A stretch of DNA of 64,000 nt from Spirodela intermedia (lineage: Eukaryota; Streptophyta; Magnoliopsida; Alismatales; Araceae), in the NCBI GenBank assembly GCA_902729315.2, contig LR746277.1:439001-503000 (forward strand), in the 5' to 3' direction. This document shows, piece by piece, positions 48,972-62,112 of the stretch. The translations under genes and the position numbers were made by a program. The notes beneath the pieces were generated by a model. That model made no database searches. It was given only the letters and a program-made list of their open reading frames with translations, and was not told the DNA's origin. The first letter of the stretch is position 1; each line of letters opens with the position of its first letter.

Positions 48972-51570
48972 GCCACTGAGACGTTTCCAGCCCTTTGTTC
49001 AGGACATCCAACTGTCCGTCTGAAGGTGGTATAAAATGATTTGTTGAAGCCTAGATAATTACTATCAAAGTTTACTCATAAAAATGTAATCGGGATTGAC
49101 CAGAATAAACTCGAAATGTTTGCGCAGCCGAATAATATCCTGGAAAAAATTATCCACAATGTATTGATTTGTAAATAGATGTCAAGGGTTGAGAAGTGGG
49201 CATATTTGCTTAGAAAATCCACGACCACCTATTTTACATTCCATATGCTAGAATTGGGTAATCCTTTAATATAATCTATGGTTAGATCTTTCTAAATTCA
49301 CTCTAGAATCAATAGCAACTAAAGAGTCTATAGTGAGAGAGCTTTGGACGTGTTGGTTTAGTAGATGAAACATACCACTACACACTTTGCACCTAACCCG
49401 TCATGCTCATTCACCAAATGCTGCAAGCTAGTTACAAGGAAATTCATAGAAAATTAGAGTGCCCTTCAATAGTCGAGTTATGTGGAATTTTCTTAATAGG
49501 TTAAGTATGAACTTTCATGACTTCAAAATCATCACTTGACCTTAGTAAAACATGTGGCAAATAGTTTTATATTCTTAACTTGAATGTCATTGAATTCGAG
49601 GATCTTATCTATCAAATAATTTAATATTTAGGCTGAAACTAACTGAAAACTAACTAGGTAAGACCAAATTGAACCACAAGGAATGAGAAACATGTGCTTT
49701 GGTAGTCACTATTCCAATTAAATGGAATATGATGATCAGAGGTGAGAGAATGATTAATGAGAGAAGAACAAGATAGATATCATGCAATCTAAGAGTGGGA
49801 AAAAGGAAATTTAAAGGTGAATGGTGAATAGAGAGTGAGACACTTGTTGAATGATTAAAAGATCGAATCTAAACCCAAAGTCTATTTATTATAAGGTTAT
49901 GACTATCTAAATTCATTATGCAGAACATACTAGATCTAAAAAACTTACTTCGAGCCTTCATATTTCTCCAAGGTTATACGCTTTTATCTTCAAGGAAACC
50001 TTCTTTATGATCCAAAATGTATAATAGCACTTGGATCAACAAAAACACATCAACAATGATATGAAACTTCAATGATGTTTCATGCAAGTTGGCTCAACAT
50101 TGAGGCATCCAAAGTAAGGTTCTCCGCCCCCGTTAAATGGCATCCTAAATACATGAGAGTTACACAGGTAGAGAGGCACACATGTACGGCTAATCTATCA
50201 ATTTTTGTGGCCTAATCTATTCTAGATCATTAGATATGAGCTGTAAGTGGGCAGGGTCACCATGTCATTTAATTGAGAATCAACAGAGCTCATAGAGGTT
50301 GGTGGGGACGGCCACCATATGACAATGACAACCTTTTTAGGGTCCATGACAATCTTGTTAGTTGAAATCCAATGGCCCAAGTATGAGACCCATTGCTATC
50401 CAGAAGTTAACTTCTTGGGATTAATATGAAAGTGATGCTCTTGCATAATTCAAAATATCTAGGACATGTGATCATTGTCTTCATACTTATTGTAAATTAG
50501 GATATTATTAAAAATTATATGACAAACTGATGTAAAATATTAGAAAAGTTTTGTTCATGGTCGATTTGAGGTTGCTAGGGCATTGGTGAGCCCATGAGAC
50601 ATTGCAAGAAACTCTTAATGACATTTATGAGTTATAAATGTAATTTTGATCATACCTCGCACACCTTGATCTGGTGGTATCTAAATCATGAATCTAGTTT
50701 GGAAAATAATTACGTTTTGTGCAGCTCATCCATCAATTCTTCGGCCACTAGTATGGAAAAGCAATCAGGAGTGGTAACCTTGTTTAGAACACAATAATCC
50801 ACACAAATCATCACATCTGTCTATTTTTTTATTTATGAGAAAGGCAAGAAGCTCAAGAATGAATTGTGTGAATGTTGAATGATCCATATGACTAACATTT
50901 CACCCACATATTTTCCTAATTTCATTTTGTTGAAAATATGGATATCTGATAGGTTGTCTGTGGATCGGTTTACTTCTAGGTTCTAATGACATTTTATGGT
51001 CTAGGAAGCCCCTTGATGTCTCTTCAAATATTTCTAAGAATTGATTTTTTTAATTTGGTTGTCAAGGGCAAGAGGATTTCTTCGAGATCACTAGGGGTGA
51101 GCTGAAATAATTCACATGGCTCCACCATGATTTGAAGATTGATAGATTTGATGATTTAAAGGGGGTCTACCATCAACACGACCTCTTCTGCTCAAGCACA
51201 AAAGGAATGAGTCCATCTTTTGAAATCAAATTCTCCATTTCTTTGATTCTTCATCTAGTGGAGTTCAATAATGATATCCATTGTCATGGCAAGATCAACA
51301 TAGATAGATATCACTAGCAAGTCAATATTGAGATGTTTGCACTTATAGGTTCTTGACACCACTTCTCTTGTTTGGTGGTAACTTGATAGTTTGAGACCAT
51401 CAACACTAAAAGATTGAGTTCTTCAACTAGCAGATGGGTGATGAAAGTATGGGAGACTCTAGTGTCAACTAAGATGGAAATTGGTCTACTATGAATATGT
51501 CACTAAAATCTTAGACCCCAATCAAATGCCCTATTTAATAGAGAATTTAAAATTACCTCCCGATGAGTTA
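48972..51570 (-). pseudogene. Ty3/gypsy pol remains (right arm)
   Basis: Mirror of 41,901-44,465, carrying the same truncated integrase, RT and protease relics with scattered single-base differences. In the RT region some phases differ from the left arm: the MQEHHF-type frame, open on the left, is interrupted here near 50,400. Confidence 0.7.
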
Positions 51571-52529
51571 AGGTTTATTCTTTGCTAGGATGTCAAAGGA
51601 GCCTTATGCCATCGCTTGCAGATTTGGTAAGAAATTTGAATTGACCAAGGTCAACAAGATGTTCAGTTACTTTATGCATTTATGTATATGGAAGAACTGA
51701 ATAATTTATCATGCAATAGAAGAAAAAATTTGAGCCCATCTTCTCTAGATTTCTACTATATGAGATATGACTTCTTCTATTTGTTGAGCAAATTCAAGGA
51801 TCTCTCCTACTCTCTATTGATTTTTTTACTTATCAAGATTTTGTCCTTCTAATTTGTTTGTTATGGAGTGTATACTAAGAATAAATTTATGCTATTTTGA
51901 TGCATTATTTTTTAAAACTCTCAAGATTTTATAGTAATTTGGCACATGGCCTATGTCCACTCTCCAAGAATAATCGAGTTCTTAAGTTCTACTACTTCAA
52001 ATAATTTGATCACACCCATTGATTAATGAAATCAGCTCCCATAGAGTCTCATTAGAAACTCTACTCTAGAATCACAACTCTGAGAGCTCACTATTGTTCA
52101 AGGGACTCCCACAACATATCAAGATATTTCGTTTGTATTTATAACAAATGTGAAAGGATTCCATTGTGGGTTATCTTTCAAAAGTAGGTTAAACATTAAT
52201 GCTCTAGATATTTGATGAAGAAGAGATGAAGGGATATTGAATGAATGTTGTTATCTCTTTGTTGAGATGCTAGTCGAGTATTGATAGTTTATTCTATTTT
52301 TACTCAATCAACAAGGCTCATTCAATACAACATAGTTTTTCTTTACATTAATCACTTTGAGTTTGTTCACATCACACGCTTGACCTTCATTTTATCTCAT
52401 TTTGAGTATCTGCAAAAGAATATTATTGTGATAACAAGAGAGATTGATTAGAAAAAATAGTCATTATTATATTCCATTAGAATATAAAGATATTTATAGA
52501 TGTATTTATTAAGTTTGATGTGGCTAAGT
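51571..52529. other. Mirror of the AT-rich stretch at 40.97-41.90 kb
   Basis: No gene. Small indels and substitutions relative to the left arm. Confidence 0.35.
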
Positions 52530-55178
52530 GAAGTACTAAGAGAAGGGGTGAATTGATTCCCTATGTGTTCTTCTATTTTTCTTTATGTGTATATATATGG
52601 TGACACACATTCCAACATAGTCTAGCTGATTTATATATACTTAATTTGAATCTTTTCCATTCACTACAAGTTCACTCAAGTTTCTCTCTCACTTTCAACA
52701 ATATTTGAGACAGATTTTATTTTACTTTACCTTTCTTAGGCTATGTCTATAAATGAAAGATTCTCGTATCAAATTCTACTAATTTTCTCTAAAATATAGC
52801 TAATTTCACAAGCTCAGCTCTTCATAATAGTATTGTTTGATCTCTGCAAATATCTAAACTCTTACAAGAAAGCCCTAACTCACAACACTATGTGCCTAAG
52901 TCAACATAAAGTTTTCATTAAAGAAAAATATCTTCTGTAGGTGAAGATTAGCTCTCAGCACCTCGTGTTTTAGTTTTACCCATTTGCCACTCACTAGGTA
53001 GGTTACCTTAAGACTTGATGGAGAAATATAGCCTTTAACATAGTTATTTAATTTGTAAGTCACTCCAAATGATTGACTAAGATTAAGCTTTGAATCATTC
53101 TTTGATATATGTGGTCCCTTGTTATAGAAAGTTGAATGAATTTTCTTCTTGAGCTCGTGTAAATAATATTAAAAATATTTCTTTGTTCAGTATTAGCATT
53201 TGTTCATCCTTAGCTCATCATTCTTATACTTCAATAGATCCACATCATTTTAGTATTTAAAAATGATCATATTAACTTATATATATTCTCATTGCTCTGC
53301 ATATACTTTAGTACCTTCAACTATGTTTCATTCTTTAGTTTTCTTTTATGGTGATGATTGTCTAAGATATATTACTTGAAGATTCATAATTAATGGACAA
53401 GAACTTCTTCTTTCAAGGTACTATGTAGAAGAGATTATTTAGCTTTTCTTTCGTTTATCTTTTATTGATGAGTTATCATTTAGAATTTAGGCTTCTTACC
53501 TTCGTACATATTTCTACTTAGATCTTTCAACTCATATGTATGTCATCCTTGATATTATGTCCACAGATCTTCAACTAATCAACATACATCTTTATCTTCA
53601 CGGTTGACTTAGGATAATATCGTTGAGGGTGTTGTTTTATCTACAAACTTTGATTACATGTTATCATCTAGAATGTGTAAGGTTAACCTTGTCTCCCTTT
53701 GCTTCAAAATGTGTTAGTCTTTTACAAGTTGAATTTGAAATTTCTATCTAGATATTCATACTACTTCAATAGATGATCTTGCTTTTGATATTAGGTTGAA
53801 GCTTGGTCATTTCTATTTTGTCATTTTTTCCACATATGAATCTAATATGTCATGTGTAAGTTACATGACAACAACTTATTTGCTTATACCTTTGATTTGT
53901 GCAATTAGTAGTTATCATATGGGTCATATGGGTCTTGTTTCAGTCATTGTTCATGTATTTTCATTTAAAATATTTTGACCAACTTTTTATGTTGTCACTA
54001 TAATACTCTTGAATTTAAATTTCACCTATTTTGAGGTCTGAATATTTTGACTGTACTTTTTTACTTCATAAAAGCTTATTTATTGAGTTTGAGTCTTACA
54101 TTTGTCATTATATGTTTTTGATATTTCTGACATATTTTGTACTATTGTTAGCCATAAGACAGCTTAGAACATCATTAATTTATGTAATTTAAATCTATCA
54201 GTAATATTTATCACATAATAAAAACAATCATGATGCATATTGATGGATTATACTTTAACTTGTTTAAGAATAATTCATAAATAAATTTTCTACTATATGT
54301 GTCAAAACTCACGATTTGTCAACAGAGGACATTTACGGTACATTTATACTAGAAATTTTCTTAGATTTCTAGAATTTTTCAATGTCTACATATTTTAAAA
54401 TTAATATAAATTCAAATAAATTATATGAGACCATATGACATATATTCGATCATTGAGAAGAAGTAATATGCTTATCATTTATTATATGTTGTTAATATTA
54501 AAGTCATACCAGCTCTCATCATTTCACTTCTAATCCAATAGCATGATAGGGACATTCTTGATAGACTCTAATGTGGATAAAATATGATTCCAGATAATAA
54601 ATCAAGTTTCACAATAATTCAACATTCAACCACATTCAGATTTTTTTTATCAGAACAAAGTTCACAAGTTCATCTCTCAATATGCATGCTTGTCATTCAT
54701 GATTATGAATATAGTTATTAAATATGTTTGATTATGAACTTATCTTATCTCACTCTAAAATCTTCAGAACATTATATTTTTTGAAATCACTTCAGAATGT
54801 TTATCTTTCAATACACTCTTACAGTACATAACACAAAGAATTGCCATTACATGAATGAAATAGTTTACATACAATTTCTTATCTCATGTCTTATACTTCG
54901 TTATTTCATTCATGCTAATGTCTTCATCATCATTACTAAATCATAATATATTCTGTAAGCATAACCATATAATAGAACAATGTGTGTTACGAAAGATTCA
55001 CTTGCACATATGTGTTTGATTTATGCATTCTTTGTTCTTGATCACAATCATTCTTGTGTGTTTTAATCATTATCATGTATGTCATTCATAGTGTTTGAGT
55101 AATCATACATAATTAAATCTTATTTAGATATATTTGTCGTCATCAAAACATTACTGATATGAGACTCCAACACTCTCT
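52530..55178 (-). mobile_element. Possible Sirevirus-type LTR (right arm)
   Basis: Mirror of 38,345-40,965. The minus strand starts 'tgttggagtctcatatc' at about 55,178. It has about 30 bases near 53,105-53,135 and a short insertion near 53,405 that are absent in the left arm, so the arms have accumulated independent changes. Confidence 0.4.
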
Positions 55179-55410
55179 TCATCTAGGCATTATTATTATT
55201 TTCAGAAAGAAGAAACAACATTATTTTCACATGAAATAAAGACACGATTTTTACATAGTCAAGCCACACAGACGATTTATTTATTTATTTTAGCACAACG
55301 CGGCTGAAAGTTACAAACTTCTCTGACCCGTCTGGGGTGGGAGAGTGGTGCATTCAGCTTGATCGTCGCGGTTTTTGAGCCCCGAGATTCTCCCTCGGTT
55401 TCGTCGGCTC

Positions 55411-55825
55411 TACAGCAGTGAGTTGAAGGGAGAATCCTCTCCCTCAACAACTGCAGCCCCGCTGAGACGGCTGCTCCGAGATGCCTCAGTGTGATGAGGC
55501 CTCACCATGCTTGAAAAGCCAGAGTGAGAAGTATGAGAAGGTGGGCGGCGGCCAACAGCTTAACCGGGTGACGTTGGGGCAAGCTCGGGGTTGACTTTCG
55601 ATTTGAGAGGAGCCACAGGGGCAAAGAGAAGAAGAGAGTGATGTAGGCAATGATGAGTCACCAGAGGCTTCCGAGGTGTGGGTCTGACCGCAAAGTCCCT
55701 GCGGCGACCAGAAACATGGTCAGCTGGACTGTTTCCGACGACAGTTGGAATGAGACTGCCAACTTGCCGCCGCCGCCCTCGCACCCGCCACCGTCGTCTG
55801 TGATAGGAAGGACGGCCGGCTCCAT
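55411..55825 (-). pseudogene. Family X copy with two in-frame TGA stops (mirror)
   Basis: Mirror of 37,698-38,112. Starts at 55,825 and carries the same first stop at 55,658-55,660 and the same second stop. The protein remains 'KLAVSFQLSSETVQLTMFLV' and 'AYITLFFSLLLWLL' (with a Val-to-Gly-type neighbour change near 55,617). Confidence 0.75.
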
Positions 55826-55832
55826 CGTCGTC

Positions 55833-56143
55833 CGTCTTCCGCCACTACAGAACGGAGTGAGCCGTAACGAGAGCCGCCCACTCCCTCCAGTTGGCCATGA
55901 CTCGGCGACCTGAACACGTAGAGGAGAGCGGAGTCTGGCCCTTGCAGCCGCCTTCAGCGACCCGACAGGCGGCCAAGAGTCTGCCCAAACCATAGATTGG
56001 GTTACGTGGTGTTTGTTAATGTGATTGGCTGAGAGTGTACCAATGATTTCAAGATTATTCATTAAAACAGCTGAGCCTGTCGTTAAAATCCAGTCAGTCG
56101 GGCTTTTAACGATATTTCTATTTTTGGGATAACCGCTCCCCCA
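55833..56143 (+). repeat. P module copy 7, internally rearranged (mirror)
   Basis: Mirror of 37,380-37,690, with the same scrambled order and a few substitutions (for example 'ggcggccaagagtctgcc' versus 'agagtttgcc'). Confidence 0.6.
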
Positions 56144-56234
56144 CAGAATTGGACATTTGTTACAGTTAGGACAAGCAGGTGGACATCTTCTCTTTTAAAT
56201 CATCCCCGGTGATATTGAAGCATCAGGAAGTCAT

Positions 56235-56975
56235 CATAGACTTACTTGAAAATCACACCAACTGTAGGAGAAGATCCTGAACCTATGCTTCGGACGAATG
56301 GCAGAACAGACGAGAGGGAAAACAATGAGGCGGTTTGTCTGCTGGAAGGTAGAGGCCTAACACCACACGCCTGAGTTCTTGGCAAGATACACTTTAAAGA
56401 TGACACTTCAAATTTGTATTGGTGATGAGGGAAGATGTTGCCTGGTGATGTTACATGGCGACAAGGCCATGAAATGATTATGTTTTAACTCGTATGGTGG
56501 TTCTGATCTATCAGTAGATCATTTATTCGGCAGAACCAAACCCATGTTAGTTGAGCAAGAGATACAGCACGTTTGGACTTACAAAGGGCACTTTTTTTCT
56601 TGGTATGTGGGGACTGTGACATTGTTTTCTCATAAACCACATGCTACGCAATTTGGACTGACTATAATCCACTTCACGCTGCACTAAATGGTTTCTGTCA
56701 TGGGAATGTTGTTTTCCACGTTTTTATCAACATTTTTTTTATATTTTCAACTGTTTTCAGAATAAAATCTTGCACAATAGATTGGAGGCTATGTAGATCA
56801 AATTGGCTGAAGTAGAGCATGTTTCTAGTATGTTTGCCTTTTCTTACTGCTATCATCGTAATAAGCCTGATTACTATGGTTTTGAAATTTCTGGTTTGTC
56901 ATCGCAGGCAGAAACTGAAAGATCACAGCTCAAGCGACAAAAGCAGCGACTGCAATCTCAGTTTATACATGTTTG
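56235..56975 (+). pseudogene. Relic of an unidentified gene with a coiled-coil C-terminus (right arm)
   Basis: Plus strand: 'KITPTVGEDPEPMLRT' (about 56,245-56,292), 'EAVCLLEGRGLTPHA' and TGA, 'VLGKIHFKDDTSNLYW' and TGA. Then, in a new frame near 56,490-56,590, 'GGSDLSVDHLFGRTKPMLVE' and 'IQHVWTYKG'. About 56,765-56,818: 'ILHNRLEAM', TAG, 'IKLAEVEH'. About 56,909-56,975: 'AETERSQLKRQKQRLQSQF' ending in TGA after a 'catcgcag' acceptor. The signature phrases should be searchable. Gene family not recognised; pseudogene because of stops within conserved-looking blocks. Confidence 0.5.
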
Positions 56976-57522
56976 AAGTTTGTTGGTTTTTTCATCAGAC
57001 AGTCTAATGAAGGTCTTGTATTTGGCTTTTGTTCACTCAAACTGGGGCATCAAATTTTTTTGAGTCTTAAATCCCTTCTTTTTTTCTTTTCTTTTGGCTT
57101 GGGATATTTATGGGTCTACGACTTTATAAAGTTTATCCCCTGTTTCTCATGTCCAGAAGAATTTGGTAAAATCTGATAAAAAAATGTCTGTAAGTTTTGG
57201 AGGTATTCAAATATAATTTCTTCAGAATTTGGCCGAGGATTGTTGACCTAAATTTCTTCAAAGCTTTATCTGAGCGATTGTTCTGTTTTCTTTGTGCATA
57301 TTTACATTAACAATTGATTCGATTTGAGATTTATCATTCATCATTGTTCCTCGCGATCATGCGGTGAACAAACCATTGGTTCATTCATGCTAGCCAGATG
57401 AGTTCCATCGAGTTGTCCTCAGTCATAGAGTTGTCTTTTTTCGATATGTAAGCTTGAAAATGTTGCTTGAAAGGCTTCTAAAACTGCTCGAGCTTTACTT
57501 CGCATAAGAAGCTGAAAGTGAT
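56976..57522. other. Flank, no gene recognised (mirror of 36.0-36.54 kb)
   Basis: AT-rich, matching the left arm with scattered single-base differences. Confidence 0.4.
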
Positions 57523-57795
57523 TCACTCACCTCGTGACCGTGTCGTCGTCTTGAACAACTGCAGACCCGCGAGGACGGCTACAATGAAATCCTGGCGCGT
57601 CAAGAGACCCCACAAAACTTGCGCGAGGACTCTGAGGAGGTAGGCGGCGGCCAGCAGCTTCCCCTGATGGCGGCGTTGGGCGAATAATCTCAGTGGTGCT
57701 AATGGCGGATGGCAGAGGATCCACACCAGCAGAGCCGAGGCGAAGAGAGTCATGTAGGCAGTGAACAACCACCAGGGGTCTGCATACGAAGCAGT
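57523..57795 (-). pseudogene. Family X copy, N-terminally truncated (mirror)
   Basis: Mirror of 35,720-36,000. 'LFTAYMTLFASALLVWILCH' to 'FKTTTRSRGE' is open. It forms the fold-back with 57,808-57,885. Small differences from the left arm outside the core. Confidence 0.65.
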
Positions 57796-57807
57796 AAAGG
57801 TAAGCAG

Positions 57808-57885
57808 AGAACGCAGTGGCTGTTCACCGCCTACATGACTCTCTACGCCTTGGCTCTGAGGAAGCCCGATCGTAGTGGCTCAGCT
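57808..57885 (+). pseudogene. Family X fragment (fold-back half, mirror)
   Basis: Encodes 'WLFTAYMTLYALAL' on the plus strand. Mirror of 35,640-35,715. Confidence 0.6.
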
Positions 57886-57899
57886 TTGATCCCCTTCTG

Positions 57900-58728
57900 G
57901 CTCCGGAGGCTGGCGGTGGCGGCCTACAGTGAAGATCACCGAGAAGATACCGCTAGGAGCAGCTTATAAATGAGAGCCAGGATGGCGAGGAAAGGAAACC
58001 TACCGCCGTTTCGGTTTCGGATCGCTTTCACCTCGTGAAAAGGTCACCGGCTCCCACTCAACTCTCCGCCACGTGGGCGGCCACTGAGTAATGGCTGACC
58101 GGCCCTAGAGTCGGCCCCCGTTACGGCTCACTCCGGTGACTTCACTATCAACCTTTCGCAAAATAAAATAAGTTGAGTCCGGATCCAAATTTTTCCAATT
58201 CTGTAGGGGATTAATAAAAAATATAGAAATACTTGTTAAAAGCCAGAGTAACTGGGCTTTAACGACAGGCTTAGCCGTTGTAATAAATTATATTTAAATG
58301 CGCGCTGCAATAATCAGTCAACCACATTTTGCGCCATAGGAGGCCGGTTCTATGTTAATAATGGGCCTATCAATTTGGGCGTGGCGGCTCTCGGGTGTGT
58401 AAGACGTCCGCAAGGGCCAAACCCCGGCCTCTGGGAGCCCAAAGACAGCAAGCAACCCAACCAAGTGGGCCTTTCTTTGGGCCCAACCCATTTGAATTCT
58501 TGCCGGCCAATATGAAATTTATAGAGGGAGAGACGATGAATGAGCAGCAAAGAAAATGGGCCTTGGGTTAGCCCAGTGGGTGTCTCTTGAGCTTTGGGCC
58601 TTGAAGACCTCCAGGGACTCTGCAAAGGGCATACTCTCTCTTCTCTGACTTTCTTATTCTGGGCCATGTTGGGCTTTTCAGGCTATTCAGGCCCATTTAA
58701 ATCTTTTGATTATGTCCCACCAGTAATA
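57900..58728 (-). repeat. P module copy 8 (mirror)
   Basis: Mirror of 34,795-35,625 with scattered substitutions, for example 'attcaggcccatttaaat' versus 'attccggcccatttaaat' on the matching strand, and 'ttgaagacctccaggg' versus 'ttaaggacctccaggg'. Confidence 0.7.
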
Positions 58729-58922
58729 AATCTAAACAATGTGCATCAATATATATTATATACAAAACACAAATTATAACCGTTTTGAACATAATGTACA
58801 TAGGAAGGAGTAAACTAGGCCTAAGATTTTGCACACGGCGATTTGTACACAGCTAGACGGATCCTTGAAATGGCTAATCCTGACAGGCCCAAAATCTTTC
58901 TTCCAGTCACATGACCATGCCT

Positions 58923-58953
<31 letters not shown>

Positions 58954-59078
58954 CCCCTCCCACATTGTTAAAGCAGGTAGATGCGACATGGTGTTTAGCG
59001 CCGCGTTCTGTTTGAAAATTATTATCAGCGGTCGGTCTTTCCTGACCCCAGTAAATGTTTCCGAGTATTTTACCGTCC

Positions 59079-59375
59079 TCAAGGACTACATGGGGTCGAT
59101 AGTTCCTTCAGCGGTGAGTTGGGATGCAGAATCGTCGTCTCCCTCAACAACTGCAAGCCCGCGGGAGCCGCTGCCCCGAGAATTTGCTTACCCGGGTGGC
59201 GTTGGGCGAATCTCGGGGTTGATGATGGATTCGAGAGGGTCGACACCAGTAGAGCTAGGGCGTAGAGAGTGATGTAGCCCGTGAACAGCCTGCGGGGGGC
59301 TCCGAGGTGTGGGTCTGACCCCAAAGTCCCTGCAGCGATCAGAAACGTCGTCATGGTGCCGGAATTCAGCTCGAG
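59079..59375 (-). pseudogene. Family X copy, 5' and internal deletions (mirror)
   Basis: Mirror of 34,150-34,446. The G-rich tract at its 5' edge is only about 10 bases here (59,391-59,400), against 27 bases in the left arm. Confidence 0.65.
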
Positions 59376-60110
59376 GTGTTGAGTATCTTTCCCCCCCCCC
59401 GGCGGAGGGTCCCCGAGGGAGAGAGAGGGAGGGAGAAAGGGAGAGAGGGAGGGAGGAGAATGAGCACGATGATTACCTTCCATAGGTTCCGCAGCTGTAT
59501 ACCATCACAACAGAATGAGAGAGAGAGAGAGATGAACTGGTAGCGGGGTGGGGAAATTTATCTTGACGGAGGAGGGCCACGTCGAATGATATTCATAGCG
59601 GGGAAGCGTGGTGGAGCGTGGAGGGAACCAGCAAAGGAAGCTTCCTTGGTCCGCTAGTCATGCGCCACTGACATTAGGCCCAAAGAATTAAGTCCATGGC
59701 CAAGTGGCGGGAGTCGGCGGCGCTCCTTACGATTCATTGAGATGGGGAGAGTAACAGACCACTGCACACGTAGGTTTATCGAAAAAAGAATCTCAATCAA
59801 TCAAAATACACTCAGAGTCTCAAAGAAAAAACGAGTGGGCAAGTCTCAAGTCAACCGGACGATTAATAAGAAGCTTTCAAGATCATCCTCCGTTTGTTTA
59901 ATGCGACCAACGGCGAGGGTTGCTTTTCGTACGAAATACTCTGTCAAACCATTGCCCAAATTGGTTGTTGTTCCTGCTCTTGATCGTTCATGGGCACTTC
60001 TCTGAGATCCTATTCAATAAATTAGTCCTGAAAAAGGAAGTAAATGGCCAACAAGGTACTGTTCTTCTCGCAAGCATGTTCCTGCTTGAGTTACTATCTG
60101 AGGAAGGAAA
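59376..60110. other. 5' leader of a damaged family X copy and flank (mirror)
   Basis: Mirror of 33,421-34,149. A GA/CT-rich leader lies at 59,410-59,470 and 59,515-59,532. No gene recognised. Confidence 0.45.
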
Positions 60111-60240
60111 AGCACTCTTCTTCTCTTAGGTACAGGTAGGGAGCACTGAGGATTCTTCCTCGCCTTCCTTACAAATTCCTTGACCATGACCTTGACCATG
60201 GTTCTGTTACAGATGTTACAGATGCTGCACAAGTTAAAAG
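60111..60240 (-). pseudogene. SGR2-like last-exon relic (mirror)
   Basis: Mirror of 33,278-33,420, with the same internal duplication of the 'ggtcaagg' region. Confidence 0.5.
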
Positions 60241-60782
60241 ACTGAAAATTGAGGAACCCTGCTTTTTCCCCTGTTTCAGGACTTGTCTACTGCTCCCGGA
60301 ATGATTATAAATCAACAAGAGAAAAAGCTATAAACTAGAAAAGAATCCAATGATGACGTGAGATTCAGCCTATTTGTTCAGAAAAATTCACAGTAGACTG
60401 ACGGATGGTTGTCTTAATCAGGTTAGAAGAGCAGAGTGTTTTTGAATTTTTCCCCTAACCCGAAACTTGTATTATCAGGAATGTTAAGATACTGTCATTG
60501 TTATTGTTTTCATATGGAATGTTTTCCTACTATTTATATATATCCATTAGGAATGTAGGCTTTAGAAAAAGCATATTAACAGCGAGATTAGGAAATATGG
60601 TATTCAAGAAGCTTATTTAGGATAATAAAAAATGTTTTTCTAAAGGATATGTGCATCAAAGAAATAACTAAAGGATTTAATTGAAAATGTCGTTTACAAT
60701 AATCTCTTTACATAGTTTATGACGAGGTTTCCTGGGTATTTAAGGCCACCAGAGTACTGTGGTTTGGGCCCTAGTTCAGTGA

Positions 60783-61190
60783 ACGAAGCATGCAAAGAGT
60801 GGTCTTTATCTCTTGCCAGGTAACTGTTAAGAAAAATTGCTTTTGGAATGTAGACTATAAAGTTAAAGTTTGGGTCCTTTACCTATGGAACAATTATTCA
60901 GAATTTCATGGAAATCCCTGTGTTTCTCAACTTGAATATAAGAGTCCCTGTTGGCCATTTAATTTCTTACATGAAAAATTAGTGTAGCAGTGTGGATTGT
61001 GAATATAAACATATTCATTCCAGGGGATTTCTTCAAACCCTTCGTTTGAATATCTTTATTCAATGTATCATCTGCCAGTGAGGAGATTTAGTGATTTATT
61101 CTGAAATTGATTCAGTGGCATAATTACTTGTTTGGTGGATCACTTGCTGTGCAGGAGAAAGCATTTGAGCATCCGTAAATATCAGCCCTG
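60783..61190 (+). pseudogene. SGR2-like exons present only in the right arm
   Basis: A partial exon (60,783-60,820; 'gaacgaagcatgcaaagag' type sequence ending 'ccag|gtaact') corresponds to the 3' end of the lipase-entry exon at 11,437-11,479. An exon at about 61,142-61,190 ('gagaaagcatttgagcatcc', with a TAA where the Tyr codon is expected) ends at an 'acag|gtgagc' donor and corresponds to 18,483-18,530. Both lie within the 541 bases missing from the left arm. Confidence 0.65.
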
Positions 61191-61275
61191 GGTGCACACA
61201 GGTGAGCAATCAGGGGAATTCAATGCTTAATATTTTGGTTACAGACAAATTTATGCATAAAATAATTTATTCCTG

Positions 61276-61278
<3 letters not shown>

Positions 61279-61329
<51 letters not shown>
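61279..61329. repeat. (AT)n microsatellite
   Basis: About 25 AT units at the 5' edge of an SGR2-like exon. The left-arm counterpart (32,745-32,772) has 14 units. It sits directly beside one breakpoint of the 541-base arm difference. Confidence 0.9.
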
Positions 61330-61331
<2 letters not shown>

Positions 61332-61500
61332 CCAAAACTGCTGGCGAGATCGTGACACTGCTGCTCTCTTCATTCTCAAGCATGTTTATGGCAGCATTCC
61401 TGAAGACCCGAAGAAACAAGGCCGGAAAACGGTGAAGAGATTTCGAAGCAAAGTAGAACAGCAGCGCTTAATGCCACACGCCATGCTAGATCACCATCCA
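61330..61500 (+). pseudogene. SGR2-like C-terminal exon fragment (mirror)
   Basis: Mirror of 32,585-32,744. The plus strand encodes 'WRDRDTAALFILKHVYGSIP' and 'EDPKKQGRKTVKRFRSKVE'. It represents the uninterrupted paralogue of the site occupied by copia at 18,694-27,948. Confidence 0.7.
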
Positions 61501-61590
61501 AGGTGATCTTTTCAGCATCACTTTCACCACCTGAGAGATGCAGCCCTCCCTCCTCTCCACTGAAGCAAATTTTCAAAGACGATAACCAAG
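61490..61590 (-). pseudogene. SGR2-like exon fragment ('TLDG' exon, mirror)
   Basis: Mirror of 32,500-32,600, head-on with the preceding exon fragment. Confidence 0.6.
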
Positions 61591-61854
61591 TAAAGTCAAG
61601 ACAGCCAATGGGCGAAACTGTATGCTAGGCATCATGTTTTTGACCGCAGGCCCAAAGGCTTATTCTGTCCCAAAGGTCGGATACATATGGGCTCAATAAG
61701 CGAATGCTAATAATAACCTCACGACAAGACCCAAATAAATATAATATTAAAAAAATGGGGAACGGGGAGAGAGAGAGACCGAGAGCTTTGGGCCTTACAA
61801 GACGGACCGTTTCAAGTCATCCATCTTAGCTCAAGTATGAACTGGGTCAATCCA

Positions 61855-62112
61855 AATCGAAGTAAAATTTCGGACGCTGGGCTTTTCTGCTCAGCCCACT
61901 ATTCCCCTTCCCAACCTAGATTATGTTTAAAAATTCTTACAATATTTATTTTTGTGTATTTAAGAATAAATATTATATCAGATTATGTTAATTTATTACG
62001 GAGAAGCTTCTGGACTGGTGCTTCTGCGTTGCTTGTAGTCCATGTGCATCACGGTGAATGGGGATTTTATCTCTCTCTCTCCCCACCTCATCACCTCATC
62101 TGAAGAAGTAAT
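61855..62112 (-). repeat. Q element copy (mirror)
   Basis: Mirror of 31,985-32,232. A short 'catcacctcat' duplication near 62,088-62,100 differs from the left arm. Confidence 0.75.
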
